A stretch of DNA of 64,000 bases from Planctomycetaceae bacterium (GCA_011525785.1 WYBT01000019.1:124001-188000); one strand, 5' to 3'. Counted from the stretch's first letter, positions 34,061 to 43,452 are shown. Program-made: numbers and translations. Notes: a model not told the origin generated them from the letters alone.

Positions 34061-34128
34061 GCTGTCCGCTGAGCCGCTGGGACGTCCGGACTCCTTCGCA
34101 CAGCGCGAAGGGGCCGAACGGTAGTTGC

Positions 34129-35313
34129 TCAGCCGCCCGCGGGAGGGCTCTGCGGCCCCGGAGCCGGCGGCATCACGCTGGGCGGCAGGGCCCAGCCCCA
34201 ACTCCAGATGTTGCCGGCGGCCGCGGCCGCGATCTGGATCGTGCGGCGCAGCTCGAGGGCCTCACGCTGATCGGGCTCGATCGCGAGCACCTCGTCGGTC
34301 CAGCGCAGGGCGGCCTTGAAGTCGCTCTGCACGGTCAGCACGTGCGCGGCGTGCAGCGCGGCGCGGACGATCTGCTCCTGGGCGCGCTCGCCCAGGTCGA
34401 CCAGCTCTTCGGCGAGCAGCGGGTCCTCGCCCGCGCGCGTGGCCAGCTCTTGCGCGCTACTCCACGCGGCGCGGTAGGCCTCGATCGCCGACTGCGCCAG
34501 GCGCGCCGACTTCACGGTCTGCGCCGAACTCGCGATGGCTTCGCTCAGGCGCCGCTCGCCCAGCGCGACGCGTTCGCGCAGCGGCGCGAGCTGCTTGTCG
34601 AGCTCCCGTGCGCGAGCCGACTCGACGCGTGCCTGCCTCGGGGCGTTGCGAATCTCGCGCAGCTGGCGATCGAGCGCGTTCACCAGCTCGGTGAGCTCGC
34701 TCAAGGCCGCTTCGCTGCGCTGCTCGGGCACGCGCGTCGTGAGCAGCTTGAGGCAGTGCTGCGCGTAGGAGAGGTCGCCGCTGTCGACGGAGCGCCGCAC
34801 GGCGGCTTCGAGCGCGCCCGCGGCCCAGGCGCGCAACTGCGCTTCGCGCTCGGCGGCGTCCTCGCGCCCCGAGAGCGATTCGAGCGCGAGTTGCGCGTGG
34901 CGCCCGGCGAGTTCGAGCAAGCGCCAGCCCGCGGCGCGCTGCGCCAGCGAGAAGTGGCCTTCGAACGTGCCCGTGGGCGAGACGGCCTCGATCATCCGCA
35001 GGCGCGAGCCGGGCGCGAATTCGGACAGGTCCTTGGTGACGGTGATCGAGCCGCCGAGGATCAGCGACTCGAAGCGCACGCGCTCGCCCTCGACCGACAG
35101 CACGCGCACGCGCGCGGCGTGACCGTCCTCGTAGCGCACGGCGATGACCTTGTCGGCGGCCGGCTTGGTCGCGAGCAGTTGTTTGCGGGTCGAAGCATCG
35201 GAACCCGCGTCGCTCGCGGTGGTCTGGGCGAGGGCCGGCGCGCTCGCGAGCAACACGAGCGCCAGGCCGGCGCTGCGCAGGCTGCACACAGGGTTGTGGA
35301 GTCGATGGGTCAT
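34129..35313 (-). CDS. Exported coiled-coil protein of unknown function (394 aa)
   Basis: Signal peptide (LRSAGLALVLLASAPALAQ), then a small beta domain like SHD1 (VIAVRYEDGHAARVRVLSV, VRFESLILGGSITVTKDL) and a long helical region with TPR-like character (ALEAAVRRSVDSGDLSYAQHC, LEQLEEIRNAP-type helices; AALRWTDEVLAIEPDQREAL). The C-terminus is Pro-rich. SD-like GAGGACCCACT precedes ATG. A periplasmic scaffold is a fair guess only. Confidence 0.75.
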   Translation of the reverse strand: MTHRLHNPVCSLRSAGLALVLLASAPALAQTTASDAGSDASTRKQLLATKPAADKVIAVRYEDGHAARVRVLSVEGERVRFESLILGGSITVTKDLSEFAPGSRLRMIEAVSPTGTFEGHFSLAQRAAGWRLLELAGRHAQLALESLSGREDAAEREAQLRAWAAGALEAAVRRSVDSGDLSYAQHCLKLLTTRVPEQRSEAALSELTELVNALDRQLREIRNAPRQARVESARARELDKQLAPLRERVALGERRLSEAIASSAQTVKSARLAQSAIEAYRAAWSSAQELATRAGEDPLLAEELVDLGERAQEQIVRAALHAAHVLTVQSDFKAALRWTDEVLAIEPDQREALELRRTIQIAAAAAGNIWSWGWALPPSVMPPAPGPQSPPAGG

Positions 35314-35508
35314 AGTGGGTCCTCGTCGAACTTCGAGGCGCTGGGTAGCGCGGGATTTGAAGCGCGCTCTGGCTAGACCTGCGCCCTGCCGCCCTCAATC
35401 CAAAACCGCCCCGCGCGCCGGCGCGATTCGCCAATGGAGTCACTTCGCGAGCGCTGCTATCCTTGGAGCGCGCGTGCGGTTCGCGAGGAGCGCGCGACGG
35501 TGAGATCC

Positions 35509-36720
35509 ATGGACGCGTCCAGCACCACCACGGGCCCCAAGACCAGCGACGCCGCGCTGCGCGTCACGCTCCAAGGTTGGCGCGACCGCGTGCGCGCCGA
35601 GCTGTTCGACAACGTCCTCCCGTTCTGGGAGCGCTACTCGTTCGACCGCCAGCACGGCGGCTATCTCGACTACCTCGACCGCGACGGCGCGCCCTTCGAC
35701 ACCAAGAAGCACGCCTGGCTGCACGGGCAGGAGCTGTGGCTGTGGTCGCGCTTGTACAGCGAGTGCGAGCGCCGGCCGCAGTGGCTCGCGGCGGCGCGGC
35801 ACGGCGCGCAATTCCTCGAGCATTTCGTGGCCAAGCACGAGGCGCGCGTGTTCTCGGTCGTGACGCGCGACGGACGCGCGGTGGCGATCGACAACAACGC
35901 GCTCAGCGAGCTGACCCTGGCGCGCGGGCTGTGCGAGTTCGCGCGCGCCACCGGCGATCGTGCGGACCTCGAGCGCGCCCGCAAGGCCGTGGAGGCGGCG
36001 CTCACGCTCGCGGCCGAGCCCGAGCGCGTGCAGAGCGTCGTGTTCGGCGGCGCGACGCCCTCGAGCGACCTGCAGACCGTGGTGTTGGCCGTCGACATGC
36101 TCGAGTCGGCGCGCGCGCTCGGCCTGAGCGGCGTCGACGCCCGCGCAGAGCCCTGGTTCGCGCGCCTCTCGCTGCACCTGCGGCCGGAACTCGATTTGGT
36201 GCTCGAGCACGTCGGACTCGACGGCCGCTTGCTCGAGGGGCCCGAGGGCCGCGTGGTGTGCGCCGGTCGCGCGATCACGGCTGCGCGGCTGTTGTTCGAG
36301 CGCGCGCGACGCAACGGCGATGAGCAGGTCGCGGCGCAGGCGCTGCTCGCGCTGGAGAACGCGATCGATTTCGGCTGGGACAGCGACGACGGCGGGCTGT
36401 ACCTGTACCTCGATCGCGACGGCTACTCGCCCGTGCAGATCGAGTGGAGCCGCAAGGTTGCGTGGGTGCACGGGGAGGCGCTCAAGGCCACCTTGGTCGC
36501 CTACTCGGCGACCTTCGCGCCGCGCTGGCTCGAGCGCTTCGAGCGCGTGGCCGACTTCACGCTGGGCCACTTCCCCGACGCCGAGCACGGCGAGTGGTTC
36601 GCCTGCCTCGACCGCCACAACCGCGTGATCCAGCGCTTCAAGTCGGGCCCGCGCAAGGGCTGCTTCGCCGCCGGGCGCACGCTGCTGCGCTGCGAGCGTG
36701 AGCTGGCGCAGATGGTCTGA
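35509..36720 (+). CDS. N-acylglucosamine 2-epimerase (AGE) family protein (403 aa)
   Basis: An alpha6/alpha6-barrel sugar epimerase. Characteristic strings: NVLPFWERYSFDRQHGGYLDYL, KKHAWLHGQELWLWSRLYSE, VFSVVTRDGRAVAIDNNAL, SVVFGGATPSSDLQ, SRKVAWVHGEALKATLVAY, HGEWFACLDRHNRVIQRF, GPRKGCFAAGRTLLRCERE. The paired His in WLHGQE and WVHGEA and the Arg in SR..W are the family's active-site candidates. Likely interconverts N-acetylglucosamine/N-acetylmannosamine or related sugars. ATG 35509 was chosen; an in-frame ATG at 35434 adds 25 non-conserved residues. A perfect long inverted repeat lies just downstream. Confidence 0.88.
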   Translation: MDASSTTTGPKTSDAALRVTLQGWRDRVRAELFDNVLPFWERYSFDRQHGGYLDYLDRDGAPFDTKKHAWLHGQELWLWSRLYSECERRPQWLAAARHGAQFLEHFVAKHEARVFSVVTRDGRAVAIDNNALSELTLARGLCEFARATGDRADLERARKAVEAALTLAAEPERVQSVVFGGATPSSDLQTVVLAVDMLESARALGLSGVDARAEPWFARLSLHLRPELDLVLEHVGLDGRLLEGPEGRVVCAGRAITAARLLFERARRNGDEQVAAQALLALENAIDFGWDSDDGGLYLYLDRDGYSPVQIEWSRKVAWVHGEALKATLVAYSATFAPRWLERFERVADFTLGHFPDAEHGEWFACLDRHNRVIQRFKSGPRKGCFAAGRTLLRCERELAQMV

Positions 36721-36740
36721 GCGCGTTCTCCGCTGTCGTT

Positions 36741-36860
36741 ACCGCGGTGAGTTGTACGGTGCCAGAGCAATCTGTCCCACGCCGCCGTTGCGTTCCGGTT
36801 GCCCGTTGCGTTGCGCGGCGTGGGACAGATTGCTCTGGCACCGTACAACCAAACCGCGGT
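36741..36860. repeat. Long perfect inverted repeat, 35-bp arms (MITE- or REPIN-like, or bidirectional terminator)
   Basis: 36751-36785 is the exact reverse complement of 36815-36849 (35 of 35). Adding ACCGCGGT at 36741-36748 and at 36853-36860 extends the palindrome with one 1-bp indel. The 29-bp centre contains two direct copies of CGTTGCG. It sits between convergent genes (stops at 36720 and 36864), so it can act as a terminator in both directions, but the arm length and the GGTGCCAGAGCAATCTGTCC motif look like a mobile palindromic element of the kind REP-associated transposases move. Confidence 0.8.
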
Positions 36861-36863
36861 GGG

Positions 36864-39800
36864 TCAGGGCAGCTCGAGTTCGAAGGGTCCACTCGCGTCG
36901 CTGACCTCGACGTCGACCCGCGCCGTGAACTCGCCGCGCGCGAGCTGGGCCGGCGTTCCCGCGCGCAGCTCGTAGCGGCCGTGCGGCACGTCGCGCAGCA
37001 CGACTTCGCCTGCGGACGGTGCGAACGCGCGCTGCGTGGATTCGTTGCTGCCCGGCTCACCGCGGAACTGCACGCGCCGGCCGTCGCTCGCGACGAGTTC
37101 GAGCGCGGCAAGGCGCGTCGGATCGCGTCGCACGCGCCCGCGCAAGTCGCTGACGCGCAGCGGACGCAGCGTGAGCTCGTACTCGCCCGGCGCGAAGTAG
37201 GCCAGCGCGCTCGCCGACGGTGCGTAGCGCGCGCCGCCGGCGCTGGTCACGTCGACCCCGAAGCAGTACCAGCCCGGTCCGAGCGGCGGTAGCTCGAAGG
37301 GGCCTGCTCCGCGCCGACCATCCAGGCCGAACGACCACTGCCCCAGCTCGTCCTGCTCGCCGCCGATGCCGGTGAAGTTGCGCGGCGCGCCCGCAGGCCA
37401 CGGAGCGAGTCCGTCGACGCGCTGGCGCGGCAGTGCGCTCGGCACTTCGAGCGCTGCGGGCTCGCGCGGTCGCAACGATGCCATCAACGTGATCGCGCGC
37501 ACGTCGGCGGGCGGAGCGTCGAGTTCGACGGCCAGTTTCACTCGCACGGCGCCCGCGTCGCCCAGGCGCACGCTCAGTTCACTGCCGTCGGGCTCGAACG
37601 GCCCGAAGCGCTGCTCGCCTACGCCGAAGGTGTAGAAGTTCTGGATCTGCTCGGCGACGAGCACGTCGTAGCGGCCCGGCGGCAAATCGTGCGCGGCGAA
37701 CTCCGAGAGGCCGATGTACTCGACGCGCGTCTGCGGGTGCAGCAGCGTCTGGGCGACGACGCGCGAGACGCCGCTGGGCACGACGTGCACGCGGATGCCG
37801 CCCATGGCGCCGCGGCGGTGTTGCGCGGGCTCGCCGTCGCGGCCGATCAGGGTCCCGCGGATCGAGCCGGCCGGCTCGAGCAGCAGCGACAGCGACACGC
37901 TCGCCGGCGTCTCGGGTCGCGCGCTGCTCCGAGCGAGCAGGGTGCGCCAGGCGACCGACAACGCGCGTGATTTGCTCTCGGCACGGCCGGCGGAGTTCAG
38001 GCTCGAGAGCGCGGCCTGCTCATCGCCTTCGCGCTGCTCGCGCGCAAACACGACCAGCGGGCCGACGAAGCGCGGCGCTCGCAACTGCATGCGCACGGGC
38101 TCCGTGGGACGCGAAGCGTTGCTTTGGTGCACGACCCGCTCACTCGGGTTCGCGCGGCCGGCGTCGAGCACGGTGAGCTCGACGCGTTGGAGCGGCGCGC
38201 CGTCGCGGCGGGCGAGTTCGAGTGCGAGATCGATGCGCTCGCCCCAACGCGCGACGAGCTGCTCCGAGCCGCCGGGCGCGACGCGGATGGCGAAGCCGTC
38301 GCTTCCCAGCTCCAACAACTCGCCCTGCGCCGAGCGCTCGCTGGCCACGAGCGTCTCGCGGTCGCGCACGACGCGGATGCGCAAGTCGGTGTCGGCGACG
38401 ACCGTCTCGAACTTCGCGACGCCGCCTGCATCGACGCTCACGCTCTGATCGCCGAGCGCCTGGGGCGCGCCCCACTGCCCATCGGCTTCGAGGTCGCGCT
38501 CCCAGTTCTGGCGCGACACGAGCACCTGAACTCCGTCCAGCGGCGCGCCGAGTTCGTCGACGACGCGCACGCTCAAGGATCCGCTCGCCGCAACCACGAG
38601 CGCGCCCGGCGCCCACGTTCCGTCGGGCTGCTCGCTCGGCGCGCGAAAGCCGATCGGCGCCCAGCCGGGTGCGAGCAACTCGAAGCGCCCCAAGTCGCTG
38701 GCGCGCTCGAAGCGCGCGAGGCCGTCGGCGTCGCTGACGCTCTCCAGGCGCGTCGCGTTGTCGAGCTTGAGCAGGCCGACGCGCATCTGCGCGAGTGGAG
38801 AGCCGTCCGCGCGCTCGACGCGCAGGGCGATGTCGGCGAGCGCCTTGCGCCGCAAACACACGCGCGCCGAGCGTTCGTCGTCCGTCGCGAGGCGCGCACG
38901 AGTGCTCGCAGTTTGGAACAGGCCGGCCGCGCCCGACTCGACCTCGAAGCGCAGCGGCCGCACGCCCGGGTCGGCGACGCGCCACTCGAACAGGCCCGCA
39001 TCGTCCGTGGTCAGCTCGGCCGTGGCCAGCGCCTCACGCTCGTCGTTCAGCAGCCGCACTTGCAGCTTCGCTTCGCGCGCGGGCTGCGCTCCGCTCGCCG
39101 GCGCGTTGGGGTCGAAGTCCGCGACGGCGCCGAGGAGCGCGATCTGGCCGGCGTCGAGCTCGCTGCGCTGGCCCTCGACCACGCTGACTTGCGGCGCGCT
39201 GTTCGACGCAGTCGACGGCGGAGTCGGAGTCGCGGCTGCGAGTTTGGTTGCGGTCGCTGGCTCGACGCCGCTCGGGCGCGAGCGGAGCCACCACGCTCCG
39301 CCGCCGACCAAGGCCACCACGAGCACGGCTGCGGTCGCTATTCCCGCCGCGGACAGGCCGCTGCCCGCGCTCTCGAGCCCGGCCAACTGCGCCAGGGCCG
39401 CTGACCACGCCTCGCGCGAGCCGTGGGAGCGATCGAGTCGTTCGCGCAGTTGCGCGAGCGCGCGCTGGTGGCGGCTGCGCACAGTCGCCGGCGGCACGCC
39501 GTCGCGCTCGGCGAGCTGATTGGCGCTGAGGCCCTCGAAGTACAGGCACAGCAGCGTCGAGCGGTACGGCTCGTCGAGCTCGACCACGGCGCCGACCAAA
39601 CGCCGCAGCGTGTCCGAGCGTTCGACGGCGAGCGTGCTCGACGGGACGCGCTCGCTCTGGGCTGCGCGCTCCTCGCGTTGCGCGCGCCGGTTCTGCTCGC
39701 GCGCCTTGTTGCGCAGCAGATTCTTCATCACGGTCGCCAGCCAGGCTCGCAGGTCGGCGTGCCCGCTGGGCGCGCGTTCGAGCGCCCGCAGCCAGGTGTC

Positions 39801-39917
39801 CTGCTCGATGTCGTCGGCCGTGCCGGGGTCGCGCACCAGGCTGCGGGCCAGCGCGCGGACGAACTGCGCGTGTTCGAGCAGGAGCGCGGGTTCGAGGGGC
39901 TGCATGGGCGTGCTCAT
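36864..39917 (-). CDS. ECF sigma factor fused through a membrane helix to a large extracytoplasmic beta-domain region (1017 aa)
   Basis: Residues 1-160 are a complete ECF sigma factor: FVRALARSLVRDPGTADDIE, DTWLRALERAPSG, RAWLATVMKNLLRNKARE in region 2 and ELDEPYRSTLLCLYFEGLS, VPPATVRSRHQRALAQLRE in region 4. A transmembrane helix follows at about 189-206 (IATAAVLVVALVGGGAWWL) and then some 800 residues of repeated beta domains (LQVRLLNDEREALATAELTT, ADIALRVERADGSPLAQMRV, LSVRVVDELGAPLDGVQVLV) resembling carboxypeptidase-regulatory/Ig-like folds, ending in GRYELRAG and SGPFELELP. So the predicted protein has its own sensor or anti-sigma part outside the membrane. Release by proteolysis would be needed for DNA binding; this is inference. 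Confidence 0.86.
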   Translation of the reverse strand: MSTPMQPLEPALLLEHAQFVRALARSLVRDPGTADDIEQDTWLRALERAPSGHADLRAWLATVMKNLLRNKAREQNRRAQREERAAQSERVPSSTLAVERSDTLRRLVGAVVELDEPYRSTLLCLYFEGLSANQLAERDGVPPATVRSRHQRALAQLRERLDRSHGSREAWSAALAQLAGLESAGSGLSAAGIATAAVLVVALVGGGAWWLRSRPSGVEPATATKLAAATPTPPSTASNSAPQVSVVEGQRSELDAGQIALLGAVADFDPNAPASGAQPAREAKLQVRLLNDEREALATAELTTDDAGLFEWRVADPGVRPLRFEVESGAAGLFQTASTRARLATDDERSARVCLRRKALADIALRVERADGSPLAQMRVGLLKLDNATRLESVSDADGLARFERASDLGRFELLAPGWAPIGFRAPSEQPDGTWAPGALVVAASGSLSVRVVDELGAPLDGVQVLVSRQNWERDLEADGQWGAPQALGDQSVSVDAGGVAKFETVVADTDLRIRVVRDRETLVASERSAQGELLELGSDGFAIRVAPGGSEQLVARWGERIDLALELARRDGAPLQRVELTVLDAGRANPSERVVHQSNASRPTEPVRMQLRAPRFVGPLVVFAREQREGDEQAALSSLNSAGRAESKSRALSVAWRTLLARSSARPETPASVSLSLLLEPAGSIRGTLIGRDGEPAQHRRGAMGGIRVHVVPSGVSRVVAQTLLHPQTRVEYIGLSEFAAHDLPPGRYDVLVAEQIQNFYTFGVGEQRFGPFEPDGSELSVRLGDAGAVRVKLAVELDAPPADVRAITLMASLRPREPAALEVPSALPRQRVDGLAPWPAGAPRNFTGIGGEQDELGQWSFGLDGRRGAGPFELPPLGPGWYCFGVDVTSAGGARYAPSASALAYFAPGEYELTLRPLRVSDLRGRVRRDPTRLAALELVASDGRRVQFRGEPGSNESTQRAFAPSAGEVVLRDVPHGRYELRAGTPAQLARGEFTARVDVEVSDASGPFELELP

Positions 39918-39971
39918 CGCGGTGGGGGAACACCGCGGAGGAGCATTGTGATGCAGCGCGCTGCGAGGCGC

Positions 39972-41195
39972 TTAGTACATGAGGGCCTTGGCGCGGGCGC
40001 GTTCGAATTCCGCGCGCGCCGGGGCCCACGAGCGCTCGATGGCCTCGACGCTGGCCCCGGATTGGAGCTGATCGCGCAGCTCGAGATGGCCCCAGTGCTT
40101 GCCGAGCGCGTCGTCGGCGGCGAGCTGGAACTGCTCGGGGTACATGCGCCGCAGCGTGGTCAGGATCACCAGCGCCGTGTGCAGCGGGCGATAGGCGCGC
40201 GGATCGGTCAAACGCAGCCGCACGCCCCGCAGCGGCTTGTCCTTGAACTTGCCGTAGAACGGCTTGTAGGCGAGCGCCTGGAAGCGCACGCCCGGCAGCT
40301 TGGCCGCGTTCAGCTCGATCTCGAGCTCGATGGCGTCGATGTGTTCGGCGCCCACCAGCTCGAACGGCATGGTCGAGCCGACGCCGTCGCTCAAGTTCAG
40401 CGTCGACGAAGCGATCATGCCGGTCGTCACGTACAGGTAGGCCTGCGTCGCGTTGGGCACGTGCGGCGAGGTCTGGGTCCACGCCAGGCCCGTGTCGTCC
40501 CAGCTCATCGTGCGCTTCCAGCCGCGCATCGGAACGACCTTGAGTTCACACCCGATGGCCAGCACCTCGTTGAAGTAGCGCGCGACCTCGCCCACGGTCA
40601 TTCCGTGCGTCACCGGCATCGGTCCCCAGCCGATGAAGCTGCGCCACTGCTCCTCGATCATCGGACCTTCGAAGCGCGTTCCGCCCAGCGGGTTGGGCCG
40701 GTCGAGCACGACCAGCGGCTTGTTCGCTTCGGCGCAGGCCTTGAGCGCCTCGCCGAGCGTCGAGATGTACGTGTAGGTGCGCGAGCCGACGTCCTGGATG
40801 TCGAACAGCACCACATCGAGCGCCGCGAGCGACTCCGGCGAGGGACGCTTGCTCTTGCCGTAGAGGCTCTGCACGGCGACTCCCGTGGCTGCATCGCGCT
40901 CGTCGCCGATCAGATCGCCGGCCGCCACGTCGCCGCGGATGCCGTGTTCGGGCCCGTAGAGCTGCACCAGCTTCACGCGGCTGTCGTGGGCCAGGCGATC
41001 GGCCGTCGGAATCAGCGCGCCGTCGACGCCGGAGGGATTCGTGATGAGCCCGACGCGCTGGCCCGCGACCCACTCGATGAAGCGGCTGTCCTTCTCGAGC
41101 AGCACATCGACGCCCAGGTGCACGCGTTCCTGTGCTTGAACCGAACAAGCAGCCAGCGTCGCCGCCGCCAAGGCCTTGCCGAGAGTCGAGATCAT
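39972..41195 (-). CDS. Exo-beta-N-acetylmuramidase NamZ-like (DUF1343), exported (407 aa)
   Basis: Signal-like N-terminus (LGKALAAATLAACSVQAQ). DUF1343 markers: HLGVDVLLEKDSRFIEW, RVGLITNPSGVDGAL, KLVQLYGPEHGIRGDVAAGD, SLYGKSKRPSPESLAALDVV, VLFDIQDVGSRTYTYISTL, PLVVLDRPNPLGGTRFEGP and PHVPNATQAYLYVTTGM. The family includes Bacillus NamZ, which removes terminal MurNAc from peptidoglycan fragments. The Glu/His in GPEHGIRG are likely catalytic. Fits cell-wall recycling alongside nagB and the epimerase. Confidence 0.9.
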   Translation of the reverse strand: MISTLGKALAAATLAACSVQAQERVHLGVDVLLEKDSRFIEWVAGQRVGLITNPSGVDGALIPTADRLAHDSRVKLVQLYGPEHGIRGDVAAGDLIGDERDAATGVAVQSLYGKSKRPSPESLAALDVVLFDIQDVGSRTYTYISTLGEALKACAEANKPLVVLDRPNPLGGTRFEGPMIEEQWRSFIGWGPMPVTHGMTVGEVARYFNEVLAIGCELKVVPMRGWKRTMSWDDTGLAWTQTSPHVPNATQAYLYVTTGMIASSTLNLSDGVGSTMPFELVGAEHIDAIELEIELNAAKLPGVRFQALAYKPFYGKFKDKPLRGVRLRLTDPRAYRPLHTALVILTTLRRMYPEQFQLAADDALGKHWGHLELRDQLQSGASVEAIERSWAPARAEFERARAKALMY

Positions 41196-41278
41196 GGCTG
41201 CGTTGTAGCGACGCGCGCAGACTAGGCGCCAGGGTGAAGCTCGCTAGCCTTGGGATCGTCCCTTCGACTGAGACCACC

Positions 41279-42280
41279 ATGCACCTTCGAGCCCTCACCT
41301 TGGCTGCGCTCTGCGCCGCTCTCCCGACCACCGCCCTCGCGCAGACTTTCGCCCCTGCGGTGCGCGCCTCGATCAAGGATTCGCCGCGCGACGGCCTGGG
41401 CGACGCTTTCAACGCCGCGCCCTTCGAGGGACTGCTGCGCCAGACCGCGAGCACCGAGGATCGCGCGATCCAAGAGTTCAACCTGAGCTCGCTGGCCGGC
41501 GCCACGATCCAGAGCGCGACGCTCTCGGGTCAGGTGGCGGTCAACAACGCCTTCGACAACGGGCAGCGCACGTTCGCGTTCTCGCTCTACGCCGGCAACG
41601 GCGTGGCGGAACTCTCCGATTTCCAGATCAGCGCGGTCGCCGTCGGGACGGGTCAATACGCGCCGCCCTCGCAGTCGAGTTTCAATTATTCGTTCGACGT
41701 GACCAGCGCACTTTCGACGCTGCTCTCCAGCGGTGCGAGCTTCGTCGGCCTCAAAGTCGATTGCACCAGCGAGCCCAATTTCCCCAACATCCTCGACGCT
41801 GGGAATTCACGTCTGATCGTGGTCGCGAGTTCTTGCGGAAACGTGGTGAGCTACTGCACGCCGGGCACGACTGCGCTCGGCTGTGTCGGCGCCATGAGCG
41901 CGACGGGCGCGCCGGACGCGAGCGCGGGCTCGGGCTTCGTGATCCGCGCGAGCAACCTCGACGGCCAACGCCAGGGGCTGATCTTCTACGGCGTCGACAA
42001 CAGCAGCTTCTCGCCGCTGCCCTGGGGGTTCAGTTCGAGCTTCCTGTGCGTCAAGCCGCCCACCCAACGCCTGCCCATTGGCTCGAGCGGCGGAACTGCC
42101 GGCGCCTGCGACGGTGAGTTGAGCGCCGACTTCAACAGCTTCATGGCCGCGAACCCCGCCGCGCTCGGCGGACCCTTCCAGGGCGGCGAGCAGATCTACG
42201 CCCAGGCCTGGTTCCGCGACCCGCCCAGCTCCAAGTCCACGAGCCTCTCGGACGCGCTGAGCTTCGTCGTTTGCCCGTAA
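41279..42280 (+). CDS. Exported protein with shared C-terminal domain (333 aa)
   Basis: Signal peptide (MHLRALTLAALCAALPTTALAQ), a beta-rich N-terminal domain of about 160 residues (IQEFNLSSLAGATIQSATL, VTSALSTLLSSGASFVGLKV), resembling DNRLRE-like surface domains, then the shared domain: YCTPGTTALGCVGAMSATG, LIFYGVDNSSFSPLPWGFS, SFLCVKPPTQRLPIGSSGG, AQAWFRDPPSSKSTSLSDAL. The Cys of YCTPG and GC, FLC and ACDG are conserved among its relatives here. ATG 41279 begins the signal peptide. Confidence 0.86.
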   Translation: MHLRALTLAALCAALPTTALAQTFAPAVRASIKDSPRDGLGDAFNAAPFEGLLRQTASTEDRAIQEFNLSSLAGATIQSATLSGQVAVNNAFDNGQRTFAFSLYAGNGVAELSDFQISAVAVGTGQYAPPSQSSFNYSFDVTSALSTLLSSGASFVGLKVDCTSEPNFPNILDAGNSRLIVVASSCGNVVSYCTPGTTALGCVGAMSATGAPDASAGSGFVIRASNLDGQRQGLIFYGVDNSSFSPLPWGFSSSFLCVKPPTQRLPIGSSGGTAGACDGELSADFNSFMAANPAALGGPFQGGEQIYAQAWFRDPPSSKSTSLSDALSFVVCP

Positions 42281-42463
42281 GGGCCCCTGACGAAACGCCT
42301 CGCGGCGCCCCGGACGCGCTGTCATCCGCTTGGGCAGCGCCGTCACGCCCGCGCATCCGCGACTCATTGCTTTAGGAGCTCGAAGCGTGGAACTTGGCTC
42401 GTCGCGCGGGGTTCACCGATATTCGGACGTCCCCGATTCCGGCCCACCGCCACGAGCCCGTTC

Positions 42464-43363
42464 ATGCTCAAGCTCATCGCAGTTTTGTTCCTCGCCCTGC
42501 CCGTTCTAGCGCAAGAAGAGGGGCCCAAGCCCGTCGACCCGGCCAAGAAGCAGACCGCGGTCAGCGAGCTGACGCGCGCCTTCGACAAGGACGGGGGACC
42601 CGAGGCGCGGGCGGCGGCCATCGGGCGCGCGCAGGAGGTCGTCGATCCGGAGGTGATCGCGCTGGTGCGCAAGGGACTCGACGACAAGGACGCGCGCGTG
42701 CTCGAGGCGGCGGTCACGGCGCTGGGGCGCATGAAGCACAAGCACGCGCTCGAGGCGCTGCACGCGTTCCTCAAGCGCGAGCGCAAGAAGCTCGAGGAAA
42801 ACGACCTGCTCTACCCGCTGGTACTGAAAGAGATCGGCCGGCACGGCGACGAGAGCTCGCTCCCGTTGCTCGCCGACGCGGCCTTCGACCAGCGCGCGTA
42901 CGCGACCGCGCAGGCGCGCATCATGGCGCTGGGCAACATCCGCAGCACCAAGTCGATCGACGCCTTGATCGACATGTCCAAGAAGGTCGGCGTCCACCGC
43001 ATGGACGGGCTGCGCCAGGACATGCGCCTTGCGCTCGCGCGCCTGACCGGCCGCGATCTCGGCGCCGTGTCGACCCAGTGGCTGGCCTGGTGGCAGGACA
43101 ACAAGAAGGGCTTCGAGGTGCCGGTGGCGCCGCAGAAGCTCGATCCGGTGATGGAGCGCCAGTGGGCGCGCTACTGGGGCGATGAGGCGGCGGCCGGCGA
43201 GGGCGAAGGCGGCGGCCAGGGCGGCAACCGGCGCGGGCGACGCCAAGGCGGCGGCGAGGGCGGCGGTGAGGCTGGTGGCGCCGGCGGCGGCGCGGGTGGA
43301 GGATCCTCGGGCGGATCCTCGGGTGGAGCCTCTGGCGGCGCGTCCGGACGCTCAGGCGGCTGA
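42464..43363 (+). CDS. Exported HEAT-like repeat protein with Gly-rich tail (299 aa)
   Basis: Short signal peptide (MLKLIAVLFLALPVLAQ). Residues 30-190 form helical pairs like HEAT/armadillo repeats (VDPEVIALVRKGLDDKDAR, VLEAAVTALGRMKHKHALE, SLPLLADAAFDQRAYATAQA). The last 65 residues are Gly/Ser/Arg-rich (GGGQGGNRRGRRQGGG), probably disordered. Possibly a periplasmic adaptor; no enzyme motif. Confidence 0.78.
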   Translation: MLKLIAVLFLALPVLAQEEGPKPVDPAKKQTAVSELTRAFDKDGGPEARAAAIGRAQEVVDPEVIALVRKGLDDKDARVLEAAVTALGRMKHKHALEALHAFLKRERKKLEENDLLYPLVLKEIGRHGDESSLPLLADAAFDQRAYATAQARIMALGNIRSTKSIDALIDMSKKVGVHRMDGLRQDMRLALARLTGRDLGAVSTQWLAWWQDNKKGFEVPVAPQKLDPVMERQWARYWGDEAAAGEGEGGGQGGNRRGRRQGGGEGGGEAGGAGGGAGGGSSGGSSGGASGGASGRSGG

Positions 43364-43452
43364 ATCAGAGCCCTGAGTTCCAGGTCAGTGCCCCTGGGGT
43401 CCGCCGGCCGCTCGAAGCGCGGCCAGAGCCAGCCGCGCCAGAGCCAGCCGCC

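Noticed and set aside
39034..40482. 482-codon minus-strand frame crossing from the NamZ gene into the sigma fusion
   Set aside because: Low-complexity Arg/Ala translation; both real genes on that strand are in other frames with clear motifs.
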